This document shows, piece by piece, positions 26,811 to 34,795 of a stretch of DNA of 64,000 nucleotides. Under the pieces are notes generated by a model. It searched no databases. It saw only the letters and a program-made list of their open reading frames with translations, and had not been told where the DNA came from. The number at the start of each line of letters is the position of its first letter. Position 1 is the stretch's first letter. The position numbers and the translations under genes are program-made. This DNA comes from JAAXHH01 sp965248395 (GTDB lineage Bacteria; JAAXHH01): the NCBI GenBank assembly GCA_965248395.1, contig OZ252103.1, positions 2,356,001 through 2,420,000 of the forward strand, given 5' to 3'.

Positions 26811-27660
26811 CGGTACGGTTCCTCTTGTAGATCACGCTCAAAATCAGAATGGGTACTCGAAAGTGGTTGCATGCGCACTTCCACGTCGATCTGGATATCT
26901 CCCCCACCGTGCAGCACCCCGTTGTGGGGGAAACGTCCTGGTAGTCCCTTCCCACGGCAACGCGTACATGCCGCTTGTCGACGAAGGTCGAATTGGTGGG
27001 ATCGAATCCGACCCAACCGAGTCCGGGCAACAGGCATTCCAGCCAGGCGTGCGTGGTCATCCCCCTGTTTTCCGCATCTTCCGCCGTTTCATCGTGGAGA
27101 TATCTCGATTCGTATCGGGCTGGAATACCCCAGGTTCGCGCGATGGCGATCATGACATGGGCGTAGTCCTGGCATACGCCGCGTCCTGTATCCAGAATGT
27201 GGTCTATGGTGGAAGAGATTGATGTGCTGCCTGGTACATACTCAAATCTAGTGAAGATGATTTCAGACAGCCGCTTCAGTGAAACCAGCGGATCGGAGGC
27301 GGGCTCGATCCCGTTTCGTCTAACGAAATTCACGAGGGTTGTGGAAGGTCGAGTCAAACCGCTGTGGACCAGAAAATCCCAATGATGGAACGAGTCTTTC
27401 CAGTTCAGGATGGTCTCCCACGCTCCTTCTTTGCACTTTTCCGGTGGTGAAGTCACTGGATCTTTGTCAACCGTGGATCGTGTGGTTGTATCAAGCGACT
27501 TATGTTCCAGGTAAAGATGCAGATCGTGCTTCGTATTGCCGAAACAGTCCGTGGTCTGGAAAAGAGAGATAGATGGTTCCGTATCGATCGAGTGTGGTGT
27601 TCCATTCCGTCACGTCATTCCTTCTGTTTCGGATAAGGGTACACATAGCGGTGCCGATTG
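26807..27660 (-). pseudogene. Decayed transglutaminase-like gene
   Basis: Remnant of a bacterial transglutaminase-like cysteine protease-fold protein. The catalytic core is readable from 27456: GRGVCQDYAHVMIAIARTWG (Cys), GMTTHAWLE (His) and GFDPTN (Asp), all present. Upstream in frame is the family's N-terminal domain (DTEPSISLF, then DCFGN) with no usable start; the first residues (HRYVYPYP) lie in another frame and are followed by a stop. Near 26917-26920 a base of a CCCC run (GGGG on the coding strand) seems lost: the C-terminal segment GVLHGGGDIQIDVEVRM sits in the neighbouring frame, ending at 26807. Without correction the frame runs on to 26776. At least two frame changes, hence pseudogene rather than a working enzyme. 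Confidence 0.72.
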
Positions 27661-27689
27661 CTGACGCCTCCTTGCTCGAACGACTCGTC

Positions 27690-28273
27690 CTGCCGACCTT
27701 GCGCAGCAATCTGTGCCAGTAATATCGAGGCGGAAAGCTGCACCCGTTCGATGTATCTACCAAGTTGGATGAAATGCCAGCGGTCGTCACGATACATGGT
27801 CCCGTCGGTCACACCGGTGAACGTGTTGATTTCCTTCGCCGTCCCGGCATAGAACGACTCGGGCGCAGCCTTCCAGATCTCCTGTATGTTCAATCACTGC
27901 AGTCGAAGATAAGCCATGTTCAGCGACAGCCACATTTCGGCGCTGATGTCGTTGCGTACCTCCCGGACGTTCTCCCGTGTGTACGCGAAGCAGTTCCAGA
28001 TGGATTCCGGATTCATCATGGATTCGAAAGTGAGGTGGTTGGCCAGGGTGTATGAATCGGCGAACGTGTAGTCATCGCTGCCGAAAGCTTCCAGGGTCCG
28101 GCGGGTGGAGACTGGTTCATACTGCTGTATACGCAGTTCCAGCCAAAATGAATCTCCCGCAACGGGCGGTCCACCAGGGTTTCCACCTGCAGTTGCATCA
28201 ACCGGCACAGGTGCGCAGCGCGCTCGAGGTACCGGGCCATCCAGTATAGGCCCTGTGCGCTTCTAGACAGCAT
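27690..28273 (-). pseudogene. Decayed alpha-E (DUF403) gene, truncated
   Basis: Remnant of an alpha-E domain protein, a helical family found with circularly permuted ATP-grasp proteins. It starts normally at 28273 (MLSRSAQGLYWMARYLERA), changes frame near 28100, and resumes with FGSDDYTFADSYTLANHL. It then meets an in-frame TGA at 27894-27896 (between AYLRLQ and LNIQEIW) where relatives have an uninterrupted helix. It continues through APESFYAGTAKEINTFTGV to RYIERVQLSASILL and then stops resembling the family at ~27698. The C-terminal third (~100 residues) is missing and the frame runs straight into transglutaminase-like sequence. This implies a deletion joining the two genes. Confidence 0.72.
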
Positions 28274-29510
28274 TCAATCCCCCAGGACCCAGATGTCCTT
28301 GCCACCGCCGCCCTGGCTGGAGTTGACGACCAGGCTACCCTCGCGCAGCGCCACGCGGCAGAATGCGCCCGGGACGATGCGGGTCTCGCGGCCGTGCAGC
28401 ACGAAGGGGCGCAAGTCCACGTGCCGCGCCGCGGCCCGCCCCTCGATCATGCAGGGAGCGCGTGACAGGTCCAGTACAGGCTGCGAGATGAAATCGGCGG
28501 GGTTTTCCCGAACTTCCCGGGCGTAGGCGTCCCGTTCCATGGGCGTTGAGTAGGGATCGACCAGCATGCCGTATCCCCCGGACTCACCCACCCGTTTCAC
28601 GATGAGATTCTGCAGGTTGTCGAGCGTGAATTCGAGATCTTCCGGCCGTCGGCAGATATAGGTTTTCACGTTTTGAAGCAACGGTTCTTCATCCAGGTAA
28701 TAGCGTATCATGTCCGGCACGAATGCATATACGCTCTTATCGTCCGCAACGCCTGTACCCGGCGCGTTGACCAGGGTCACATTTCCGGCGTTGTAGACGC
28801 TCATCAGACCGGGCAGACCCAGCAGGGAGTCGGATCGAAAGACGCATGGGTCCGGCTGATCGCGAGGCGCGAGTTCGCGCAACGTTTCCCGAAGCAGACC
28901 GCCGCAATGCTCGACCTCCCGCACCCGGCAACTGCGATACAACCTTCGAAGATTAGTCTTGACAGCTTTCCGGTTGGCGACCATGTAGGACACGCCGGAG
29001 GGCACACGCAGGTTGTCCTCGAGTACGTGGAAACCTTCATTCGTGCGCACCAGTTCGGTTCCGCAGACCGCGATGTACGTACCATGAGGTACGGGCACTC
29101 CCCGCATTTCCACGCGGTACTGGGACATCCCCTAACCATTTCGATGGGAATGACTCCGTCTTCAACGATACGCGCGGGTCCGTAGAGACATCGGCAAGGA
29201 ACCGGTTCAATGCCTTCAGGCGCTGAGAAAGTCCTGCTTCGAGCTGCCGCCATTCACTCGCGGAAATGATCCGGGGCAGACAGTCGACCGGCATGATACG
29301 CTCGTTGGCCACCTCGTCGCCGTAAACCGTAAACGTGATGCCTTCACTGGAAAAGGAATGATTAACCCGTTCCTGCATACGAACGAGCTCTTCAACGGGA
29401 AGGCGGAGCAGGGCTTCGTAGAGATAACGGCAATGATCGCGAGGCGTGCCGTCGGGCAGGAACATCTCGTCGTAGAAAGCGTTCTCCAGTTCGTACGTTT
29501 CGAAATCCAT
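28274..29510 (-). pseudogene. Decayed circularly permuted ATP-grasp gene (DUF404/DUF407)
   Basis: The parts of a ~480-residue circularly permuted ATP-grasp protein lie in three frames. Segment 1 (start 29510 or 29591; SD GGAG before 29510) has YDEMFLPDGTPRDHC, SSEGITFTVYGDE and a LNRFLADV end. Segment 2 (ARIVEDGVIPIEMVRGCP) is in another frame after a change near 29178-29190. Segment 3 (from ~29128) has VEMRGVPVPHGTYI, VLEDNLRVPSGVSYM, NAPGTGVADDKSVYAF and the SSQGGGGKD tail, after a second change near 29122-29130. Segment 3 alone is open for 284 codons but lacks the N-terminal third. Its stop abuts the alpha-E start, so it was part of the same operon. Confidence 0.75.
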
Positions 29511-29591
29511 AACAAGGCTCCGATCCGGGATCCATCGCGATCCTTGTCCTGGAACCGTAAGAAGGGAAGCAGGCGGAACGGGTTCCGACAT

Positions 29592-29878
29592 ACCTTACTC
29601 ATGCTTTCCATTTTATACCATGTTATATTTGGCAGTACAACAGATAATCTCAATCGATCTGACGTAAGTCTGGTAGCAGAAAAAGCGATATGGCAAGGTC
29701 TACGGCTGTTTAGTATTCATGAAGATGTTACAATGTTTTCTGATTGCACTTTGCTCATGCGTCGGTATCTTTCCCTGTAAGTCCAGCCAGGCCGATCCGT
29801 GTTCTGTTTGACGAAATACAATACCTTACTTTAACAGCCTGGTTTTTCCGCGTTTAAATCACGGCGGGAGGCGGTTTA
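29592..29878. other. 287-base AT-richer gap, no convincing gene
   Basis: This gap separates the decayed cassette from the metal operon. A plus-strand frame of about 140 codons spans part of it, but it runs antisense through the ATP-grasp remnant and has no family signature. A strong ribosome-binding site (GGGAGG, 29867-29872 region) sits just before the permease ATG. No clear promoter hexamer pair or terminator was found. Confidence 0.4.
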
Positions 29879-31288
29879 ATGGTCGTCGAGTTTGTGAATC
29901 TACTCACCGCATACTTCGATTTTATCTGGATGTCCTTCCTCCTGCTCGCCCCCATGTTGATTCTGGGTCTGCTGCTTTCCGGCCTGATTCATGTTTTCAT
30001 ATCACGCGAAGCCATATTGAAATGGCTTCAGGACGACAGTCTCAGGTCGGTGAGTGTGAGCGCCGCGGTCGGCGTTCCCGTGCCGCTGTGCAGTTGCTCC
30101 GTTGTTCCGGTTGTAGCGGAAATGCGGCGGAAAGGCGCATCGCGTTCCTCCTGCATGTCGTTCCTGATCACGGCACCGGAAACCGGGGCGGATTCGATTC
30201 TCGTCACTAACGCGTTCTTCGGGTTCGTCGTAGCCGTGATAAGGCCCGTCATCAGTTTTATTACCGCGGTCGTGGCGGGTATCTTTTGCATCGGCCTTAT
30301 CAGAGACGATAGCGGCGAAGCCAGGACGGGCGACCATAACCACCACGATCACCGCGATCACGACCACCATGATCACGTGCACGACCAATGTCATGGACAC
30401 GACCATGACCATGCGGCTCATGAAACTCTCCTGTCCGAAAGGGACGATTGCTACGTCAGCCCTTCCGCCATGAAGATCCTGATGGTAAGGTGGCTTAAAG
30501 GGATATCGACCGTCGCTTCCATTTGGAGGTTCGGATCGTGGGTTAAACCGGGCTTCTATCGCGAACTGAATGAGGCGCAGCAGCAAAAAGTCGCAAAGAT
30601 CTCCAAAGAAGATATCGTCGAAGAAGAATATCCCGGTCTCGACTTCAAGCAGATCGTCCGGCATATCATGCGCTACGGCTTCGTGGAAATCGCCGACGAT
30701 ATCCTCTTCGCCCTGATCGTCGGCATTGCGCTGGGCGGCGTGCTCTTTCTTGTCATTCCAGCCGACATGATGTCTAACGAATACGCGCGATGGCTATCCT
30801 ATCCCATCATGATCCTCGTTGGCGTGCCCCTTTACATCTGTGCCTCGGCCAGCACGCCAATAGCCGCCGCGCTGGTGGCCAAGGGATTCAGCCCGGGTGC
30901 CGCCCTGATTTTCCTGATGACCGGGCCAGCCACCAACACGAGCACGATCGTGATTATCATGAGCCGGTTCGGTGCGCGATTCGCGGCCGTGTACGTTACT
31001 TCGGTCATCGTGGTAACCGCCACCCTGGGTATCGCCATCGACATCATGCTCCTGGCCGCGGGATTGACGATTTCCGTCAATCTGGGTCCGTCCGAATCCC
31101 CAACCCTTCAGTTTCTGCAGTGGGGTGGCGCCTTTGCGTTGCTCGGCCTCATTATCTGGAGGTTTCGAGCCGGCGCCATGCGCAGCGGGTTCGAAGACCT
31201 GATGCTCAATATCCGTCCCCTGACCAGGCCCTGGCTGCGAGTCTGGAAGCGTCTGACGCGGAACCGGTCCATTCGAGGCCCGATATGA
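29879..31288 (+). CDS. SO_0444-type Cu/Zn efflux permease (PF03773)
   Basis: A 469-residue inner-membrane permease of the DUF318/ArsP-like family. Hydrophobic segments occur at ~15-40, 60-80, 95-140, then after a long loop at 250-280, 295-330, 345-395 and 405-430. The CSCSVVP motif (Cys71, Cys73) and its C-terminal counterpart PLYICASASTP are family hallmarks. The central cytoplasmic or periplasmic loop (~152-185) is very rich in His and Asp (HNHHDHRDHDHHDH), a metal-binding strip. SO_0444-type members export Cu or Zn; the metal here is inferred. First gene of a four-gene operon with a good SD. Confidence 0.85.
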   Translation: MVVEFVNLLTAYFDFIWMSFLLLAPMLILGLLLSGLIHVFISREAILKWLQDDSLRSVSVSAAVGVPVPLCSCSVVPVVAEMRRKGASRSSCMSFLITAPETGADSILVTNAFFGFVVAVIRPVISFITAVVAGIFCIGLIRDDSGEARTGDHNHHDHRDHDHHDHVHDQCHGHDHDHAAHETLLSERDDCYVSPSAMKILMVRWLKGISTVASIWRFGSWVKPGFYRELNEAQQQKVAKISKEDIVEEEYPGLDFKQIVRHIMRYGFVEIADDILFALIVGIALGGVLFLVIPADMMSNEYARWLSYPIMILVGVPLYICASASTPIAAALVAKGFSPGAALIFLMTGPATNTSTIVIIMSRFGARFAAVYVTSVIVVTATLGIAIDIMLLAAGLTISVNLGPSESPTLQFLQWGGAFALLGLIIWRFRAGAMRSGFEDLMLNIRPLTRPWLRVWKRLTRNRSIRGPI

Positions 31289-31300
31289 CTTACCATCCCT

Positions 31301-31624
31301 ATGGGAATGATGCTGTACGGATTGCTCCTGGTGCTCCTTCTGGGAAGCGGTTTCACGGTTGTGCCTCCAGGGCATGTCGGGTATGGCCGACTCTTCGGCG
31401 AAGTCTACTGGAAAGACCTGCAGACGGGACTGCATTATCTCGCTCCGCGTCTCCTGACCCTCGTCGACAAGTGGGAGGTTGCCGAAGTCAAATCCATCAT
31501 GTCCGAATCCCCCTACGAATTCGTTTCGGGCGACCTGGGCAAGCTTTCGCTCACCCGGGACGTCCTGCCGGATGGCTATGAACCGGTACTCGGCACCGTT
31601 ACAAGCAGCATAATCACGGGCTGA
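31301..31624 (+). CDS. Short band-7/SPFH N-terminal-domain protein
   Basis: A 107-residue protein with a single hydrophobic helix (residues ~4-18) and then VPPGHVGYGRLFGEVYWKDLQTGLHYLAP, the entry motif of SPFH/band-7 proteins such as HflK. Normal HflK-like proteins are ~300-400 residues and continue through a Q.. .TGD segment and coiled coil; this one ends soon after the first strands. Either a small specialised membrane partner of the metal transporters or the start of a deleted gene. Spacing to the flanking transporter genes is tight (12 and 6 bases) and the frame is clean, so I treat it as a real gene. Confidence 0.6.
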   Translation: MGMMLYGLLLVLLLGSGFTVVPPGHVGYGRLFGEVYWKDLQTGLHYLAPRLLTLVDKWEVAEVKSIMSESPYEFVSGDLGKLSLTRDVLPDGYEPVLGTVTSSIITG

Positions 31625-31630
31625 TACATC

Positions 31631-32497
31631 ATGGAATCCAATACGATTCTTCATTTGCTGGGTTACTCCGCAGCCATATTCGCCGTGTCCATGCTGGGCG
31701 GAAAACTCTCGGCCATAGTGACCCTGACGCACACGCGCACGCAACTGGTCATGAGTCTCGTTGCGGGGTTTCTCCTGGGCGTCGCCATGTACCACCTCTT
31801 GCTGCACAGCTTGGAGGACATCCCCGGCCCCTACGCCGCCGAAACCGCCATAGGGTGTGTGGTACTTGGAATCATCCTGATTGTAGTCTTGTTACGCATC
31901 TTCCGTTTTCACCAGCACGATTTCAGTCACGAAGCGATGGAAATGCAAGATCATCACGGCCATCACGGCATGGTCGATGTAAATCCCCGCAGCGTATTCG
32001 GCATCGCGCTGGGCCTGGGCCTGCACACTGTTACAGAGGGGATCGCCCTGGGCGCCAGTGTGCGGATTGGTTTTCTGCATGACGGACAAGCCGTCCTGGC
32101 CGGTCTCGGCGTGTTTCTGGCTATCATGGCTCACAAACCCCTTGACGCATACTCCATCATCGGGTTGATGAGAGCAACCGGTTACAGTAACCGTTCATGC
32201 ACCTTGACCAATTTCGCTTTCGCCCTGTTGTGTCCGGTGGTCGCGGTATTGACCTTCCAGGGTGTCGGATTGCTCAACCAGATGGAAGAATTGCATATCG
32301 CGGGATACATCATGGCCTTTGCCGCCGGAGTATTTCTGTGTATTTCCCTCGGTGACCTGTTGCCCGAGATCCAGTTCCACAGTCACGACCGGGGTATTCT
32401 TGCCATAGCTTTCCTCCTGGGGATCGGTCTCGCGTACGCGCTGTTCTTCTTCGAATCCGACGCCACGCATGGGTTGGAAAACGCTACTTTGCAGTAG
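31631..32497 (+). CDS. ZIP family metal transporter
   Basis: A 288-residue transporter with about eight hydrophobic segments. The variable loop between TM3 and TM4 is His-rich (HHGHHG, ~112-117; preceded by FHQHDFSHE). TM4 carries GLHTVTEGIALGAS, the ZIP signature with HT in place of the usual HN, and TM5 has AHKPLD in place of HExxH-like HEiPHE. These are the metal-coordinating helices. ZIP proteins import Zn, Fe, Mn or Cu, depending on member. It sits 6 bases after the band-7 gene and 26 bases before the CopA-type ATPase, so import and export genes share an operon. Confidence 0.87.
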   Translation: MESNTILHLLGYSAAIFAVSMLGGKLSAIVTLTHTRTQLVMSLVAGFLLGVAMYHLLLHSLEDIPGPYAAETAIGCVVLGIILIVVLLRIFRFHQHDFSHEAMEMQDHHGHHGMVDVNPRSVFGIALGLGLHTVTEGIALGASVRIGFLHDGQAVLAGLGVFLAIMAHKPLDAYSIIGLMRATGYSNRSCTLTNFAFALLCPVVAVLTFQGVGLLNQMEELHIAGYIMAFAAGVFLCISLGDLLPEIQFHSHDRGILAIAFLLGIGLAYALFFFESDATHGLENATLQ

Positions 32498-32523
32498 CTT
32501 CCATCCAGACCGGGAGTAACGTC

Positions 32524-34761
32524 ATGTCGATTTCCAAGCCAACCATGAATTTCGACCTGGATACTGAAACCCGGGTATTCCACGTAGAGGGCATGACCTG
32601 CAGTGCCTGTTCCGCGCGGGTCGAAAAGGTGCTCGCCAGCGTACCGGGCGTTTCCGCCGCCCACGTCAACCTTGCGCTGGAGCGGGCTACCTTGACGGTC
32701 GCGCCAACGGTATCGTGGGCTGCGCTGACCGGTCCCGTGGCGGCTGCGGGATTTCGACTTACCACCGGCCCCGACGATCGAACCAAATCAGAAACCGGCC
32801 TGAGCCTGGGTACCAGGGACCGTATCGCGATGGTCGTCTCGATTGCCTTAACGCTCCCGTTTCTTGCGCAGATGGTGGTGGGACTTCTGCAAAGCTGGAC
32901 CGGTTTCGGCTGGCACATGCCGGTATATGCGGAAGCAGCCCTGGCCACCGTCCTGCAGATCGGCATAGGAGCGCGTTACTACAGGAGCGGTTTCTACGCG
33001 CTCCGGGGCGGCGGCGCGAACATGGATGTCCTGGTCTCCCTGGGCACCACATCGGCCTACGCATTCAGCTGGTACCTGATGATAACCCTGGGCGCTGACG
33101 CCGCGGGGCAACTCTACTTTGAAGCCTCGGCGATCATTATAACCCTGGTGCTGGTCGGCAAGCATATCGAAACCCGTGCGCGGCGCAGCGCGGGTCGGGC
33201 GATACGCGAGTTGCTGGCCATCAGGCCCGTGACCGCACGGGTGCGGACGACCGACGGCACGGAAGAGGAACGTCCCGTGCATGCATTGAAGATCGGAGAC
33301 GTTGTGATCTGCCGGCCCGGTGACCGTGTGGCCGCTGACGGCGTTGTAGTCCTCGGAGAAACCGAAATCGACGAGGCGCTCATCACCGGCGAAAGTGCCC
33401 CCGTACAGAAAAACCCCGGAGACCTTGTAATCGCCGGATCGGTTAATCTCAATGGTTTCGTGGAAATAGAATCCCGTGCCATCGGAAGCGAATCAACCCT
33501 TGGGCGGGTGATACGCCTCGTCGAAAACGCCCAGGCCGCCAAACCCGAGATACAGCGATTGGTGGATCGGGTCAGCGCTGTCTTCGTTCCGGTCGTGGTC
33601 TTACTGGCCGTAATCACGCTCGCCGCGTGGATCGTGATGGGCGTGACACTGGAAACCGCGTTGATCAACGCCGTCTCCGTGCTCGTTATCGCCTGTCCCT
33701 GCGCCCTGGGCCTGGCCACGCCGACGGCTATCGTGACGGGCGCCGGCGCGGCGGCACGGGCGGGCATACTGGTCAAGGACATCGAATCCCTGGAACAGTC
33801 GAAGGGCCTGACTCACGTGGTTTTCGATAAGACGGGCACCCTGACCGAGGGCAGGCCCCGCATCGATTCCACCATACCCCTGGTCGAACGCGACGAGAAT
33901 GATCTTCTGCGTGTCGCGGCGTCGCTGCAACAGGGCAGTGAACACCCCTTTGCCACCGCGTTTCGGCACGTGGCAACGGAACGTAAACTCGTCCTTACCA
34001 GGGTGGAGCGCTTCAGGAATCTCGTAGCCCGGGGCGTCGAGGGAGAAATCAATGGTGTGCGCTACCTGCTGGGAAATTCAAAACTCTTCGCAGAGGCTTG
34101 CGGTGCCCCGCCACCGCCTGCCGATCCGCGGTCCGGAGGTGTTACCGTGGTTTGGCTTGCCTCCCGCGGAGAATCGGGGTGCAGTTACCTTGCCCGCTTT
34201 GATCTTGTCGACGCATTGAGACCCGATGCGGCCGAGGTGGTTGAGGAGCTCAGGAGGCTGAACGTCAAGGTTCTTCTCGTTTCCGGCGATGCGGAATCCG
34301 TTGTGAAGCGGATCGGCCGTCAGACGGGCATTGACGAGACGCACAGCGGCGCTACGCCGGAAGAGAAGGAGCGTATCGTCGGGCAACTGACGGAAAGTGG
34401 TGCGAAGGTCTGCATGGTCGGCGACGGGATCAACGACGCCCCCGCACTCGCCCGGGCCACCGTGGGCATAGCCATGGGCTCCGGAACGGACGTGGCGATG
34501 GAAACGGCCGCGATCACGCTGATGCGATCCGATCCCTTCCTGGTGGCCGGCGCGATCGACGTGAGTCGGAGAACCATCCGCAAAATCAAGCAGAATCTCT
34601 TCTGGGCGTTTATCTACAACGTGATCGGCCTGCCGCTCGCTGCGATGGGGTTTCTCTTCCCCGCCTTCGCGGCGGCCATGATGGCCTTCTCCAGCATCAG
34701 CGTGGTTCTGAATTCGTTGACACTCCGGTCATGGAAGCCCCCCGGCCGTAACAGCATATAG
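32524..34761 (+). CDS. copA: P1B-type copper-translocating ATPase
   Basis: A 745-residue heavy-metal ATPase. One N-terminal heavy-metal-associated domain has GMTCSACS (Cys26, Cys29). The transmembrane CPC motif (ACPCALGLATPTA, ~390) is the Cu(I) signature. Phosphorylation motif DKTGTLTEG (Asp ~435), the HP-loop SEHPFATAF and hinge GDGINDAPALA complete the P-type core. It exports Cu(I), or Ag(I), from the cytoplasm. Last gene of the metal operon; the downstream kinase gene is convergent 34 bases away. No CueR- or CopY-type regulator is adjacent. Confidence 0.93.
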   Translation: MSISKPTMNFDLDTETRVFHVEGMTCSACSARVEKVLASVPGVSAAHVNLALERATLTVAPTVSWAALTGPVAAAGFRLTTGPDDRTKSETGLSLGTRDRIAMVVSIALTLPFLAQMVVGLLQSWTGFGWHMPVYAEAALATVLQIGIGARYYRSGFYALRGGGANMDVLVSLGTTSAYAFSWYLMITLGADAAGQLYFEASAIIITLVLVGKHIETRARRSAGRAIRELLAIRPVTARVRTTDGTEEERPVHALKIGDVVICRPGDRVAADGVVVLGETEIDEALITGESAPVQKNPGDLVIAGSVNLNGFVEIESRAIGSESTLGRVIRLVENAQAAKPEIQRLVDRVSAVFVPVVVLLAVITLAAWIVMGVTLETALINAVSVLVIACPCALGLATPTAIVTGAGAAARAGILVKDIESLEQSKGLTHVVFDKTGTLTEGRPRIDSTIPLVERDENDLLRVAASLQQGSEHPFATAFRHVATERKLVLTRVERFRNLVARGVEGEINGVRYLLGNSKLFAEACGAPPPPADPRSGGVTVVWLASRGESGCSYLARFDLVDALRPDAAEVVEELRRLNVKVLLVSGDAESVVKRIGRQTGIDETHSGATPEEKERIVGQLTESGAKVCMVGDGINDAPALARATVGIAMGSGTDVAMETAAITLMRSDPFLVAGAIDVSRRTIRKIKQNLFWAFIYNVIGLPLAAMGFLFPAFAAAMMAFSSISVVLNSLTLRSWKPPGRNSI

Positions 34762-34795
34762 ACTTTTCATCGAAAGCGTAGCGAAGACGCCTCGT

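Noticed and set aside
26776..29591. That the broken ATP-grasp/alpha-E/transglutaminase frames are only sequencing errors
   Set aside because: Several indels, a nonsense codon and an apparent ~0.3-kb deletion cluster in under 3 kb while tens of kilobases elsewhere are clean. True decay is more likely, but error cannot be excluded without reads.
29358..29780. Plus-strand frame of 140 codons across the ATP-grasp start and following gap
   Set aside because: Runs antisense through recognisable ATP-grasp sequence, and the non-overlapping part has no motif.
29808..29836. Possible promoter TTGACG-17-TTAACA before the metal operon
   Set aside because: The -10 hexamer matches the consensus at only two positions.
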